DNA of 64,000 nucleotides from Kineothrix sp. IPX-CK (GCF_039134705.1 NZ_CP146256.1:3100001-3164000); one strand, 5' to 3'. Positions 1 to 9,806 are shown, counted from the first letter of the stretch. Notes: a model not told the origin generated them from the sequence alone. A program made the numbers and translations.

Positions 1-729
1 TTCTTTCTGCCTTCTATCCCGTCTGCTGCTTTGCTGTTCATTCCCTCCGGCTGCCTTTTTAAGGCCGGCAAGAATTTCCTCGCATAACGCACGTTCTTTC
101 ATGAGAAATCCGTGAAGCACCGGATTCCTTTTCTCTAAAAGGATAGGACCATATTTATCTGACACCCGCCTGTTCACCGGCTGTAAAGCTGAGTCTTCGT
201 CCTTCCCCGTCCCGGGACAAGCTTTGATGACCGGATAATATTTGCGGTCCTCCAAAATCATGTCCTCATCCATTATATGATAGTCCTGCTTTCGCAAAAA
301 TTCCCTTATGCCTTGTATCTCCGACTGAGGCTGCAAAATCACCTCCTGCATAAAGCGTATCTTGTCCTTTCCTTCTTCCATGATCCGCTTCATCAATTTG
401 CCGCCCATTCCCGCACAAATCAAGGTGTCCGCTTCTCCCCGGCGCAAAGCCGTTACTCCGTCGGACAATCTGGTTTCTATGTAGTCTGTCAAAGCATACT
501 CTTTTATATGCTCATTTGCAGCCTCCAGGGGGCCTTTTCCCACATCCATAGCCAATGCCCTCGGGCTAATTCCGTTTTTTACCAGATATATGGGTACGAA
601 TCCATGGTCGCAGCCTACGTCGCACACAACATTTCCCTTTGTCACCATGCCGGCTACGCAGAGCATTCTATCCGACAGCCCGACTTCCCTGGGCCGTAAA
701 TCAACATTTAAATTTCCCTTAAGATTCAT
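1..729 (-). CDS. trmK: tRNA (adenine(22)-N1)-methyltransferase TrmK, partial
   Basis: Class I SAM-dependent methyltransferase of the TrmK family, expected to methylate N1 of A22 in tRNA. The visible N-terminus reads MNLKGNLNVDLRPREVGL; a SAM-binding motif CDVGCDHGFVPIYL follows at about residues 37-50, and a catalytic-type CAGMGGKLM segment lies near residue 112. The reading frame is open to base 1, so the C-terminus lies outside the window. The start at 729 is 12 nt after the rpoD stop on the same strand, so the gene is probably co-transcribed with rpoD; its ribosome binding site is weak, which suggests coupling. In Firmicutes trmK commonly follows the primase/sigma genes, which supports the call. 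Confidence 0.85.
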   Translation of the reverse strand, partial: MNLKGNLNVDLRPREVGLSDRMLCVAGMVTKGNVVCDVGCDHGFVPIYLVKNGISPRALAMDVGKGPLEAANEHIKEYALTDYIETRLSDGVTALRRGEADTLICAGMGGKLMKRIMEEGKDKIRFMQEVILQPQSEIQGIREFLRKQDYHIMDEDMILEDRKYYPVIKACPGTGKDEDSALQPVNRRVSDKYGPILLEKRNPVLHGFLMKERALCEEILAGLKKAAGGNEQQSSRRDRRQKE

Positions 730-741
730 GCTTTTATCCGA

Positions 742-1854
742 TTAATCCAAGTAATCTTTCAGCTTGCGGCTTCTGCTGGGATGTCGAAGCTTACGAAGCG
801 CTTTCGCTTCTATCTGTCTGATTCGCTCTCTGGTAACATTGAATTCCTTTCCGACCTCCTCCAGCGTTCTGGCACGTCCGTCATCCAAACCGAAGCGAAG
901 GCGAAGCACCTTTTGTTCTCTTTCCGTCAAGGTGCCAAGAACCTCCACAAGCTGCTCCTTTAATAAAGTAAAAGCCGCCGCATCCGCGGGGACCGGCACG
1001 TTATCGTCCTGAATGAAATCGCCCAGATGGCTGTCTTCTTCTTCGCCGATAGGGGTTTCCAAGGAAACCGGTTCCTGGGAAATTTTGAGGATCTCTCTTA
1101 CCCTGTCCACCGGCATATTCATTTCCTCAGCTATTTCTTCCGGAGAAGGCTCTCTGCCCAATTCCTGAAGGAGCTGTCTGCTGACACGAATCAGCTTATT
1201 GATTGTCTCCACCATGTGGACAGGAATTCGAATCGTTCTCGCCTGATCGGCTATAGCTCTTGTAATCGCCTGGCGAATCCACCACGTCGCATAGGTAGAG
1301 AATTTGTATCCTTTTCTATAATCGAATTTTTCCACAGCCTTAATAAGGCCAAGATTGCCCTCCTGAATTAAATCGAGAAAAAGCATACCGCGGCCCACAT
1401 ACCTCTTGGCTATGCTGACAACGAGACGAAGATTCGCCTCCGCAAGACGCTTTTTCGCCTCATCATCACCCATCTCCATCTTCTTCGCCAGCTCGATTTC
1501 CTCCTCTGCGCTCAGAAGGGGAACCTTACCGATTTCCTTCAGATACATTCTGACAGGATCCTCGATGCTGATGCCATCCGGAACAGTAAGATCGATATTC
1601 TCCACATCGACCTCATCCTCCTCCGTGAGGATAATCTCCTCGTCATCCACGTCATCCTCCTCCGTGATGCGAAGTACATCCACGTTATTCTGTTCCAGAG
1701 TTTCCATTATTTTATCGAAATGTTCCTCTTCCAGCGCCATGTCGGCGAAGAAATCATTAATCTCCTGATACTCCAGTACATTCTTTTTCTTTTTAGCAGC
1801 GCCTAAGAGCTCCTTCAAATGCTCATCAAACTTTGCTTGTGTGTTTTCATCCAT
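742..1854 (-). CDS. rpoD: RNA polymerase primary sigma factor RpoD (SigA)
   Basis: Housekeeping sigma factor, about 370 aa. Acidic region 1.1 is at the N-terminus. Region 2 includes [20 protein letters not shown] and the aromatic [15 protein letters not shown] that contacts the -10 element. Region 4 ends with the helix-turn-helix [21 protein letters not shown] place the start at 1854 (MDENTQ) rather than 1866, because the AGGAAGG Shine-Dalgarno touches the upstream ATG and leaves it no spacing. Third gene of dgt-dnaG-rpoD-trmK, the macromolecular-synthesis arrangement known from Firmicutes. Confidence 0.97.
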   Translation of the reverse strand: MDENTQAKFDEHLKELLGAAKKKKNVLEYQEINDFFADMALEEEHFDKIMETLEQNNVDVLRITEEDDVDDEEIILTEEDEVDVENIDLTVPDGISIEDPVRMYLKEIGKVPLLSAEEEIELAKKMEMGDDEAKKRLAEANLRLVVSIAKRYVGRGMLFLDLIQEGNLGLIKAVEKFDYRKGYKFSTYATWWIRQAITRAIADQARTIRIPVHMVETINKLIRVSRQLLQELGREPSPEEIAEEMNMPVDRVREILKISQEPVSLETPIGEEEDSHLGDFIQDDNVPVPADAAAFTLLKEQLVEVLGTLTEREQKVLRLRFGLDDGRARTLEEVGKEFNVTRERIRQIEAKALRKLRHPSRSRKLKDYLD

Positions 1855-1894
1855 TTTAGGTTCCATCCTTCCTCATGTAGTCATAGTATTATCT

Positions 1895-3676
1895 TTAATC
1901 TAAAGAAATATGCGTTTTGCTAAGTTCTTCCAACGCTTTTTTTCCCGCAATTACCTGCTTTAACGAACTTACGTCGGCACCAAGCCTGCCGGAATAATAT
2001 TCATAGCTATTCTTTTTTACAGTATAAACGATATCGTGGAAAGCCTTTTCCCTCTCCTGTTTCGTCTCCAGCTCCTCCAGCTTGGTATTAAAAAGCGCAG
2101 CCACCTCACGCTGGTCCTCTTCATCCGTAAAAAGGCTGATGATATAAGCCGGATTCAGCTTCCCCTGCTCCAGGCCCTCGAACAGCTTGTCCGCTACTTT
2201 CCGGTACAGCTCCTCCGTAAAATCCTCGGGAGATATATATTTTACAATTTTCGCAAATACCTCCGGTTCCTCCGCAATCCATGTGATAAGAAGCCTCTGT
2301 GACTTCTTCCGGTTCTCTTCCGGCGTATTCTTCTTCTCTACGATTCCGGACTTGGGGCGAACAATCGGACTTACCAGCCCTGTCTGCGCCGCATAGGAGG
2401 TTACCAGCTTCCTGAGATTATCAAAACCTATGTTATATTTATCCGCCACCGCTTCTATGTAATTCTCCCGTTCCACCTCCTCAGGAAACCCGCACAGCTT
2501 CTTTGCGATCTCCCTATGGAATTTGGTCTTGGATTCCGGGTCCTTTAGGTTATATTCCTTTTCCATGATGCGAAGCTCGAAGAAAAAACTGTTCTCCGCC
2601 TCTTCCATCCTCTGCCGAAACGCTTCCGTTCCCAGATTCTTAATGAATTCATCCGGGTCCTTATAGGGTTCCAGATTGAGTACCTTACCGCTCAAGTCCA
2701 CTTCCTTCAATATGGAGATAGCCCGAAGCGCTGCATTCACTCCTGCTCCGTCGTTGTCATAGGCGAGCAGAACTTCCTCCGTATAACGGCGCAGAAGATT
2801 CGCCTGCCCTGCAGTAAACGCTGTTCCAAGGGAGGCTACCGCCTGTGTAAATCCGGCTTGGTGCATGGCGATAACATCCATATAGCCTTCGCAAAGAATA
2901 ATGTTGCTCTGTCTGGAGGTTCTCGCGAAATTCAGACCGTACAAATTGCGGCTTTTATCAAAAATCATCGTCTCCGGCGAGTTTAGGTATTTCGGCTTGG
3001 CATCGCCCATCACGCGTCCGCCGAAGCCTATTACTCTATGATTGATGTCCTGAATGGGGAACATGACTCTGTTCCAGAACTTGTCGTGAACTCCATATTT
3101 CTCATCGAAACTCGCAAGTCCCGCTTCTTGTATCAGCTCGTCCTGGTAACCCTTGGTGCGCAGGTATTGTACCAAGTCGTTGCTGGATACATTGGAGAAA
3201 CCCAGTCCGAACTTTTTCATCATCTCGTCGCTAAGCTGCCTGTCCGCCAAATAGCGGTAACCTATGCTGCCCCTTTGGGACCGGAGCTGATAATAAAAGT
3301 ATTTCGCCGCCTCTTTATTCACTTCTAACAGCTTATTTCTTTTGCCTTCCTTTTTCTTTACCTCTTCCGAATATTCTATCTCGGGCAGATCCACCTTCAC
3401 TCTGTCCGCCAGCATCTTAACCGCCTCAGGAAAAGTAAAGTTCTCATATTCCATAATAAAAGTAAATACATTTCCGCCCGCTCCGCAACCGAAGCAATAA
3501 TACATCTGCTTGCTTCCCGAAACGGAAAAGGAGGGGGATTTTTCATTATGAAAGGGACAAAGACCGAAATGGCTGCTCCCTTTTTTCTGCAAACGCACAT
3601 AACCGGAAATCACATCTACTATATCGTTTTTCAACCGTACTTCTTCAACTAACTCATCAGGATAGTACACGCTCAT
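1895..3676 (-). CDS. dnaG: DNA primase
   Basis: Synthesises RNA primers at the replication fork; 593 aa, normal for the family. A CHC2 zinc finger is at the N-terminus (C40, H43, C61, C64; CPFHNEKSPSF and YYCFGCGAGG). The TOPRIM catalytic core follows with IILCEGYMDVIAMHQAG and the metal-binding LLAYDNDGAG. The C-terminal region after about residue 430 is the DnaB-interacting part and is less conserved. The ATG at 3676 is very close to its AAGGG, so the GTG two codons further in may be used. Lies between dgt and rpoD on the same strand. Confidence 0.97.
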   Translation of the reverse strand: MSVYYPDELVEEVRLKNDIVDVISGYVRLQKKGSSHFGLCPFHNEKSPSFSVSGSKQMYYCFGCGAGGNVFTFIMEYENFTFPEAVKMLADRVKVDLPEIEYSEEVKKKEGKRNKLLEVNKEAAKYFYYQLRSQRGSIGYRYLADRQLSDEMMKKFGLGFSNVSSNDLVQYLRTKGYQDELIQEAGLASFDEKYGVHDKFWNRVMFPIQDINHRVIGFGGRVMGDAKPKYLNSPETMIFDKSRNLYGLNFARTSRQSNIILCEGYMDVIAMHQAGFTQAVASLGTAFTAGQANLLRRYTEEVLLAYDNDGAGVNAALRAISILKEVDLSGKVLNLEPYKDPDEFIKNLGTEAFRQRMEEAENSFFFELRIMEKEYNLKDPESKTKFHREIAKKLCGFPEEVERENYIEAVADKYNIGFDNLRKLVTSYAAQTGLVSPIVRPKSGIVEKKNTPEENRKKSQRLLITWIAEEPEVFAKIVKYISPEDFTEELYRKVADKLFEGLEQGKLNPAYIISLFTDEEDQREVAALFNTKLEELETKQEREKAFHDIVYTVKKNSYEYYSGRLGADVSSLKQVIAGKKALEELSKTHISLD

Positions 3677-3727
3677 TTCCCTTCTTATCTGTAAATATAT
3701 CTCAAAAAGTTATACGCCGCTTAAAGC

Positions 3728-4741
3728 TCAATAATGCCATGATTTCGGTATGAACAACTCTTCATATTTGGCAATGGCGAAGCGGTCCGTCATTGCTCCG
3801 ATGAAATCGCACACGATAATCTGAGCAGGCTCCCCATACTCCTCCATCCGGGCGGTAAGATGCCCCGGAAGAAGCTCCATATGACGAAGATAATATTCAT
3901 AAAGCGACTCCATCAGCATCTCTGCTTTCTTCTCCTCGCTCTTAGCTTCCTTGTTCTTGTACACTCGTTCAAACATGAATTCTCTCAGCTTCTTCATAGC
4001 CTCGGCTACCGGAGGCGACATCATGATATCGTCTCTGTCATAGCTGGTGGTTACCAAATCGTGAATGAAATGGTCCAGACGCTCTCCCGTGGTCTTTCCG
4101 ATTACTTCTCCGATTTCCCCGGGAACATCGGACTCCTTCAAAATCCCGCCACGAATAGCATCGTCCATATCGTGATGGATATATGCAATCTTATCCGAAA
4201 ATCGGACAATTTTTCCTTCCAATGTAAAGGGCATTCCCTTTGTCTGATGGTTGCGGATCCCGTCTCTGACCTCCTCCGTCAGATTAAGCCCCTGCCCATC
4301 CTTTTCTAAGCAGTCAACCGTACGGACGCTTTGTTCACTGTGACAGAAACCGTACGGGCACACTCTGTCAAGGGCACGCTCTCCCGCATGGCCGAAGGGT
4401 GTATGACCCAAATCGTGGCCTAAAGCAATGGCCTCTGCCAAATCCTCGTTCATACGAAGGGCCTTGGCAATGGTGCGGGCATTTTGAGATACTTCCAGTG
4501 TATGGGTCAGTCTCGTTCTATAATGATCGCCCTCCGGCGTTAAAAAGACCTGTGTCTTATCTTTCAGACGCCTGAATGCCTTACTATGCAGTATTCTGTC
4601 CCTATCCCGCTGATAGACCGGACGGATGTCACACTGCTCCTCCTCCCTCAGCCTGCCTCTGGAATTCATGCTTAATGATGCATAGGGACTTAAATATTCT
4701 TTTTCCCACTGTTCCATTTTCTCTCGAATCAAAATGGTCAC
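3728..4741 (-). CDS. dgt: dGTPase-like HD-domain triphosphohydrolase
   Basis: Deoxyguanosinetriphosphate triphosphohydrolase-like protein, cleaving dNTP to deoxynucleoside plus triphosphate. The metal-binding HD signature is seen as RTRLTHTLEVSQ, then IALGHDLGHTPFGHAGE, with the later HDMDD. The family hallmark RDRILHSKAFRRLKDKTQVF is near the N-terminus. I choose a GTG start at 4741 (reads MTILIREKMEQ) because an AGAGGT lies 9 nt upstream and family members begin in a similar way; the open frame extends to 4786. First gene of the dnaG-rpoD cluster, a common position for this family in Clostridia. Confidence 0.9.
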   Translation of the reverse strand: MTILIREKMEQWEKEYLSPYASLSMNSRGRLREEEQCDIRPVYQRDRDRILHSKAFRRLKDKTQVFLTPEGDHYRTRLTHTLEVSQNARTIAKALRMNEDLAEAIALGHDLGHTPFGHAGERALDRVCPYGFCHSEQSVRTVDCLEKDGQGLNLTEEVRDGIRNHQTKGMPFTLEGKIVRFSDKIAYIHHDMDDAIRGGILKESDVPGEIGEVIGKTTGERLDHFIHDLVTTSYDRDDIMMSPPVAEAMKKLREFMFERVYKNKEAKSEEKKAEMLMESLYEYYLRHMELLPGHLTARMEEYGEPAQIIVCDFIGAMTDRFAIAKYEELFIPKSWHY

Positions 4742-4863
4742 CCGGCTTTTACCTCTACCTTTCACTGTCACACCAAAAACGTCCACTGTATTAAATATTC
4801 TCGGCCCGTTTAAAAATTCCTTTATTTTTTCTGTATTTTACAGTTATTTTTTTGTTTTGCACT

Positions 4864-5772
4864 TTAACGGCATATATCATAAATAAATTCCGCATTTTTA
4901 TCCATAGCTTCATATGCTGTCTTAAAGGGCGACATTTGGAACACATGCCACATCCCTTTGAATATATCGATTTTCACAGGGACATTGGCCTTTACCATCT
5001 TCTTATGGAGCAAGGTGGCGTCGTTTAGCAGCATTTCATTATCACCCACCTGTATATAAGTCGAGGGAAAACCTTCAAAATCTCCAAAAACCGGAGAAAT
5101 CAAAGGATTTTCCAAATCCTGGCCGGAGGCATAATTTTGTATCATCTGCCCGATATACTCTTCGCCCAGTACAGGGTCTACCTCTTTTTTATTCTCGTAG
5201 GACTTTCCGGAAGACGTAAGGTCTGTCCAGGGAGACATCAGAACAAGTCCTCTGGGCAGAAGTCTTTCTTCTTCTTTTAATTTAAAGGTAAGGGCGAGAG
5301 CCAGATTCCCTCCCGCCGAATCTCCCGCTATCACCACGTCCCGGGCTCCATAACCTAAGAGCATAAGATAGTCCCATGCAGCTACAGCATCTTCCACTGC
5401 CGCAGGATAAGGGTGCTCCGGCGCCAGCCTGTAGTCAAAGCTGAACACATCCATCGAGGTTGACATAGCCAGCTTTGTAGTCAAGGTTCTGGCATACTGA
5501 CTGCTGCCTGTAGAGTAACCTCCGCCATGGCAGTATAGTATCACATGTTTTTTCATATGGGTTCTATTTACAGCAATCCATTCTCCGTACATCTCACCGA
5601 CACGAACCGCCTTCACGGTAGTTTCCTTACTGTTTCCCAAAAGAGCGCCGAAATAATCCTGTGACTGCCTATGCTTCTCGATATCCGCATTTTCCACCAC
5701 ACTATGAACACGCTTGATAAGATTCATCAGATTCTGATTTCTTTTTTCCGTCCTTGCCATATGAATCGCCAT
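4864..5772 (-). CDS. alpha/beta hydrolase, hormone-sensitive-lipase family
   Basis: Esterase/lipase-type hydrolase, about 302 aa. The HSL-family oxyanion motif HGGG is at residues 82-85; the nucleophile Ser152 is in GDSAGG. An Asp near residue 247 (VGDNEMLL) and the His in GMWHVFQ complete the triad. There is no signal peptide or membrane segment, so it should be cytoplasmic. The substrate cannot be told from sequence. It is divergent from the acyltransferase gene at 5931, which handles acyl chemistry of a related kind, but common regulation is not proven. The start is uncertain: a second ATG lies 12 nt downstream. Confidence 0.85.
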   Translation of the reverse strand: MAIHMARTEKRNQNLMNLIKRVHSVVENADIEKHRQSQDYFGALLGNSKETTVKAVRVGEMYGEWIAVNRTHMKKHVILYCHGGGYSTGSSQYARTLTTKLAMSTSMDVFSFDYRLAPEHPYPAAVEDAVAAWDYLMLLGYGARDVVIAGDSAGGNLALALTFKLKEEERLLPRGLVLMSPWTDLTSSGKSYENKKEVDPVLGEEYIGQMIQNYASGQDLENPLISPVFGDFEGFPSTYIQVGDNEMLLNDATLLHKKMVKANVPVKIDIFKGMWHVFQMSPFKTAYEAMDKNAEFIYDICR

Positions 5773-5879
5773 ACCTTTCTCATAGTCTGTTACTGTTCAC
5801 TCCGTTCTCAGTAACTCATAGCAACCATAATCTATCATTTTTTTAAGTCAATTCTATCACATAATTTGCATTTTGTGGT

Positions 5880-5900
5880 ATACTCTATACATTAGAGTAT
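5880..5900. promoter_or_regulatory. inverted repeat overlapping a probable -10 box
   Basis: ATACTCTA and TAGAGTAT form a perfect 8-bp inverted repeat with a 5-bp spacer, 31 bp before the acyltransferase start. TATACT (5879-5884) inside the left arm could be a -10 element for that gene. The arrangement fits a repressor operator, or a 5' hairpin of the transcript; no regulator gene is adjacent. Confidence 0.4.
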
Positions 5901-5930
5901 AAATCTTATCACTATTTTCGGGAGATATGT

Positions 5931-7238
5931 ATGACCGTACGCAAGAACAAAACCACACTGCATAAAAAAGGCGAGAAACGGACCTGGTATAAGCTGGATC
6001 TGTCCGCCATCGTATATCCCACCCTTCAGCGTAAGGATTTCTCTTCTGTTTACCGGCTTTCCGTGGTGCTGAAGGAGACTATACGTCCCGATGTGTTGCA
6101 GCAGGCGGTGGATATTGCTCTGAAACGCTTTCCCACCTACAAGGTAGCAATCCGAAAGGGGCTGTTCTGGCGCTACCTGGAGCCGAACAACAGGCCTGGA
6201 CCCTTCGTCCAGCCCGACATCAAAAATCCCTGCATGCCCATGCCTTTCAAGGCCAATAATCGCTATTTGATCCGAATCTATTATCACGAATGCCGCATCG
6301 CGCTGGAGGCACATCACAGCTTAGGGGACGGCAGCGGCGGCATGTGCGTACTGCAGACCATTACTGCGGTTTACTTACGTCTGTTAGGGCATGAGATTTC
6401 CTGCGGCGGCTTCGTTCTGGATGTGGATGGGGAGCCTGATCCCGAAGAGCTGGAGGACGCTTACATGCGTTACGCCAATGCGAAGGTATGTCCGCCTCGT
6501 CCCGGAGAAAAGACTTACCGGATACGCGGCACAAAGGAACCCTTTTATACGCTTAATATCATTGACGGTATCATGTCCGTGAAGGAAGTCATGAATGTTG
6601 CATCCAAATATCATGCTACGATTACGGAATATCTGAATTCCGCACTTTTATACGCTTTGCTGCAAAAGCAGGCGGACGAATGGCACTGGAAGCTGCGTCC
6701 GGTAAAAATCGCCATGCCCGTCAATCTAAGGCGCTTTTTCCCTTCCAAGACCCTGCGTAATTTCATAACCATGGTATATCCCTCCATCGACCCGAGGCTT
6801 GGGGAATATACCTTCGATGAAATCGTCGTACATGTACACAATTATATGCGTTATTATATCAATGAGAAATTTTTGAGGGGAGATATTACCACGAATGCGG
6901 CAACTCAGCGGAATCCGGTAATACGCGTCGTTCCTCTTTTTATCAAAGATTTTACCGTCCGCCTTTTTTACATGAAGATTCAGGATAAGAATTCTTCGGC
7001 AGGGCTAACCAATATGGGTGCCTTAAGGGTACCGGAAGATATGAAGCAGCATATCGAGCGGTTTGATATTTATATGGGACAACCCTTTTCCTCCCGTACC
7101 AACTGCGCTATTTCCAGTTTCGAAGATACCCTTACTATCAACTTCGCCAGCAGCATCATCGAGGCGGACGTGGAGAGGTACTTCTTCCGCAAGCTGGTTC
7201 AGGATGGAATTCATGTTAAAATAGAAAGCAACCGATAG
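5931..7238 (+). CDS. condensation-domain-like acyltransferase (PapA/alcohol acetyltransferase type)
   Basis: 435-aa soluble protein of the CoA-dependent acyltransferase / NRPS condensation superfamily. The catalytic HHxxxDG motif is visible as HHSLGDG at residues 128-134. The C-terminal half carries the second subdomain (YMGQPFSSRTNCAISSFEDTL). Such stand-alone enzymes move acyl groups onto alcohols or amines; the acceptor here is unknown. A good ribosome binding site (GGGAGATATGT) precedes the ATG. The DUF6320 membrane protein starts 12 nt after its stop, so the two are probably co-transcribed and may act together at the membrane. Often labelled alcohol acetyltransferase in databases; I infer only the superfamily. 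Confidence 0.75.
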   Translation: MTVRKNKTTLHKKGEKRTWYKLDLSAIVYPTLQRKDFSSVYRLSVVLKETIRPDVLQQAVDIALKRFPTYKVAIRKGLFWRYLEPNNRPGPFVQPDIKNPCMPMPFKANNRYLIRIYYHECRIALEAHHSLGDGSGGMCVLQTITAVYLRLLGHEISCGGFVLDVDGEPDPEELEDAYMRYANAKVCPPRPGEKTYRIRGTKEPFYTLNIIDGIMSVKEVMNVASKYHATITEYLNSALLYALLQKQADEWHWKLRPVKIAMPVNLRRFFPSKTLRNFITMVYPSIDPRLGEYTFDEIVVHVHNYMRYYINEKFLRGDITTNAATQRNPVIRVVPLFIKDFTVRLFYMKIQDKNSSAGLTNMGALRVPEDMKQHIERFDIYMGQPFSSRTNCAISSFEDTLTINFASSIIEADVERYFFRKLVQDGIHVKIESNR

Positions 7239-7249
7239 GAGGTCATTAT

Positions 7250-7954
7250 ATGTCATATTGTGTAAATTGCGGCGTGGAATTGGACGCGGAATTGCCAAAG
7301 TGCCCGCTCTGCCATACGCCAGTCATCAACCCAAGCGAGCTGAAGGTAATGGAACGCCCCTCCTCTTACCCTCATGAAAAAGGGCAGGTGGAGGTCGTAA
7401 AAAGAAAGGATTTGGGAATCCTTTTGTCGGTAGTCCTCGGCGCTGCCTCTGTAAGCTGTGCGCTTCTTAATCTGCTGGTATTCAATAGCAGCATGTGGTC
7501 GCTGTTGATTATCGGTATATGTATTATTCTTTTCGTACTCGCTATTCCGGCCGTCATATACACGAAGCTGCCCATTTATCTATCACTTTTATTTGACGGA
7601 ATTGCTGTCGGAGGGTATTTGTACATGATTACCTACCTTACCCCCTCTCCGGACTGGTTCTGGCTGCTCGCTTTGCCGATTACGGCATTAGTAACATTGT
7701 TGGTCGAAATATTTACTTTCCTGATTCGTATATTTCCCAATTCTTTCATTACTACGACGCTATACTTTTTCGCAGAAGTCGCAGTTCTATGTGCAGGCAT
7801 CGAACTTCTCATTGACGGACTCCTGCAAAAACCGCTGGGCTTGTCATGGTCCGCCGTGGTTCTGACCGCATGCAGCATTATTGTTATTGCACTCATTACG
7901 CTTTTATCCAAGAGGCGTCTGCGCGATGAGGTCAGAAGAAGGCTGCACTTTTAA
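7250..7954 (+). CDS. DUF6320-like membrane protein with N-terminal zinc ribbon
   Basis: 234 aa. An N-terminal zinc ribbon (CVNCG at 5-9, CPLCH at 18-22) is followed by a short polar linker and about five to six hydrophobic segments from residue 55 onward, then a basic tail (KRRLRDEVRRRLHF). The layout matches what I know as DUF6320. Strong Shine-Dalgarno AGGAGG. It sits directly after the acyltransferase, so a functional pair is plausible, with the membrane protein anchoring or presenting substrate. No enzymatic motif is seen. Confidence 0.65.
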   Translation: MSYCVNCGVELDAELPKCPLCHTPVINPSELKVMERPSSYPHEKGQVEVVKRKDLGILLSVVLGAASVSCALLNLLVFNSSMWSLLIIGICIILFVLAIPAVIYTKLPIYLSLLFDGIAVGGYLYMITYLTPSPDWFWLLALPITALVTLLVEIFTFLIRIFPNSFITTTLYFFAEVAVLCAGIELLIDGLLQKPLGLSWSAVVLTACSIIVIALITLLSKRRLRDEVRRRLHF

Positions 7955-7981
7955 ATATCATAGGAAATTCCGTATGAATTC

Positions 7982-8614
7982 CTATGAAAATCCATGCTTT
8001 TTCTCCGCCTCTTCGATGCTCTTATAACCATAGAATTTCGTTTCGTTCTCAATAATCTGCTTCTCCAGATTTTCGCCCTTTTTATAGGCTTCTTTCGTCT
8101 GGGCACATAACAAGCTTACCGTTTCCTCGGAATAGGTCAGAAGCTCTCCTCTGAAATAGCTTTCCATGGAAGAACCGCTTGCCAGAGAATCCTCCTGCGT
8201 CTTAGCCACTCTTCCTCTTTCCCTCAGATTAGGATAATGAGAAGTCATATAATCATCCCATTCCAGATGGATTGCCACCATCTCCTCCACCATCTCCTTT
8301 TTGCTTTCGGAAACTTCCGGTATATATTCTTTTACCCTCTCGTATTCCTCCGGATATGTAACCTCCATCATTCTCGCATATTTCTCGAACAGAAGGTTCC
8401 TTCCTTCTTCGTAAGCTGCTTTCAAATCCTCCATATAACTCAGTAGTATTTCGTCAGCATAGACCATCCACTGGCTCATTCTCATACGGAAGAATGTATC
8501 CGGATCCTCCTGGCAGGAAGCCCTTCCTCCGGTATTATAGACATTCTGAAACATATCCCATTCAATTTGTACAATATCAAAAATCAACTGTTCTCTTTCC
8601 GTAATTTCTGCCAT
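7982..8614 (-). CDS. DUF4125 family protein
   Basis: 210 aa, predicted cytoplasmic, strongly helical and acidic. The N-terminal block [22 protein letters not shown] and the block [12 protein letters not shown] are what I recognise as the DUF4125 family of Clostridia. No catalytic signature is evident and the function is not established. It follows the GerMN lipoprotein gene on the same strand with a 35-nt gap, so they may share a transcript. Confidence 0.7.
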   Translation of the reverse strand: MAEITEREQLIFDIVQIEWDMFQNVYNTGGRASCQEDPDTFFRMRMSQWMVYADEILLSYMEDLKAAYEEGRNLLFEKYARMMEVTYPEEYERVKEYIPEVSESKKEMVEEMVAIHLEWDDYMTSHYPNLRERGRVAKTQEDSLASGSSMESYFRGELLTYSEETVSLLCAQTKEAYKKGENLEKQIIENETKFYGYKSIEEAEKKHGFS

Positions 8615-8649
8615 CTGCTATCTCCTTGGATAAATTTTCATCGGTCTAG

Positions 8650-9411
8650 CTAATTTGAAAACGATGTACTAAGCTTGGACTCCGTAAATGTCAGCGGCTC
8701 ATCGTATACTGCATGGCCGGTCTCTATCGTTTCCCCCTCTACTGTGATTCGAATGGATTCCGCTTCATATGCCTGCAAGAAGGTATCTGTAAGCGCTGCC
8801 ATAATTACAGCTTCTCCGCTGCTGCCCATGGTCTTTAAATATTCCCCGAAGGCTTTCGAAAGGTCCAACTGAAGGAGACCGCTTTCCTCCTCCGCCTCAA
8901 AGCCGTTCACGCGTGTATCTATGGAAACGATGTTATGTCCCGCCAGATAGCCTATGATGGCATCAGGAGTTACTTCCTCTACAAGTACTGTCTCGGTTTC
9001 CAAACCGTCCGCCTTGCTGTTGCTGTAATAAATTACCAGCTCCTGCAAATTCTGTGAGTCGGTTACATCATTTTCGTATTCGACCGCACTTTGTAAATCC
9101 GCCGCTTTGCCGCTGCGTCCAGCTTCTCCGCTTTGCGCTTCGTTCTGCGGTATCGTCTCATCTGTTGTCTGCTCCATTTCTGAAGCCGCAGCCTGCTCTT
9201 GTGCCTGAACATCTTCTCTGAGGCTTATAAGCTCATCCACGATGCTTCCCATTCCGGCTTCGGCTCCTACCTCCTCCGGTGACACAGCAGAGGAATCCTC
9301 CGCCTGCATTACCTCCGGGACGGCCTCCTCGGAATTATCGGAATTGCCGCACGCCGCAAATGTCACGCCTACAAACAGCATTGCCAGTGTCATCCATTTT
9401 CTCTTTTTCAT
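8650..9411 (-). CDS. GerMN-domain lipoprotein
   Basis: 253 aa. Lipoprotein signal peptide with lipobox FAAC (Cys at about residue 20), so it should be anchored on the outer face of the membrane. A Ser/Glu/Gln-rich linker of about 95 residues follows. The C-terminal domain (about 125-240; LVIYYSNSKADGLETETVLV, LLQLDLSKAFGEYL, SIRITVEGE) fits the GerMN fold found in sporulation/germination protein GerM and LpqB-type proteins. The role is probably in cell-envelope or peptidoglycan-associated interaction; not specific. Confidence 0.75.
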   Translation of the reverse strand: MKKRKWMTLAMLFVGVTFAACGNSDNSEEAVPEVMQAEDSSAVSPEEVGAEAGMGSIVDELISLREDVQAQEQAAASEMEQTTDETIPQNEAQSGEAGRSGKAADLQSAVEYENDVTDSQNLQELVIYYSNSKADGLETETVLVEEVTPDAIIGYLAGHNIVSIDTRVNGFEAEEESGLLQLDLSKAFGEYLKTMGSSGEAVIMAALTDTFLQAYEAESIRITVEGETIETGHAVYDEPLTFTESKLSTSFSN

Positions 9412-9439
9412 ACTCTACTTCACTCCCTAAATCAGAGTA

Positions 9440-9515
9440 TTGCCTTCTCGCATACTCTCCTCCCTGAGACCGCATTAGCCTCTGCGGTCATTCTTTGATT
9501 TATTTTACCATAGGA
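9440..9515 (-). promoter_or_regulatory. leader of the GerMN gene: -10 box, hairpin and mini-ORF
   Basis: On the minus strand a TAAAAT -10 box near 9505 is followed by a hairpin (arms GACCGC and GCGGTC, about 9471-9492). A well-placed GGGAGGAG then precedes an eight-codon reading frame (MREGNTLI) ending before the true gene. The hairpin could be a 5' stabiliser; whether the mini-ORF is translated is unknown. Confidence 0.3.
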
Positions 9516-9569
9516 CGGAGAAAAACGCAAAAATACACCTTCGACAAAAAATGCAGCCCAAAAGGCCGA

Positions 9570-9734
9570 TCATTCCTTTTGACTGCATATTTCATCATGG
9601 GTAAGTATTGTGGACAGCGTATCGCCCAGCTGAGAAAAAATGGCCGCTAACATTGTGACCTCATCCTTGTCGCAGCAATTATTTATAGCGCAGGCAGCGG
9701 CAGAAATAAAAGTAACCAATTCACAAGAATTCAT
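9570..9734 (-). CDS. small DUF6774-like protein
   Basis: 54 aa (MNSCELVTFISAAACAINNC...). A small Cys-containing helical protein that resembles the short Firmicute family DUF6774. The frame is open 17 codons further upstream, but the internal ATG at 9734 with AGAGGTGTTATT before it is the better start. Function unknown. Isolated between the HIT gene and the GerMN gene. Confidence 0.5.
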   Translation of the reverse strand: MNSCELVTFISAAACAINNCCDKDEVTMLAAIFSQLGDTLSTILTHDEICSQKE

Positions 9735-9806
9735 AATAACACCTCTACTACATGATATGAGGCATAATCGATTGTGATAACACAAAACTAAAACAGCTCA
9801 GTTGAT

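Noticed and set aside
277..699. 140-codon plus-strand frame over trmK
   Set aside because: Shadow of trmK; the minus frame has clear methyltransferase motifs.
9440..9475. leader peptide attenuator before the GerMN gene
   Set aside because: The eight-codon frame has no run of regulatory codons and the hairpin is upstream of it, so no attenuation logic is visible.
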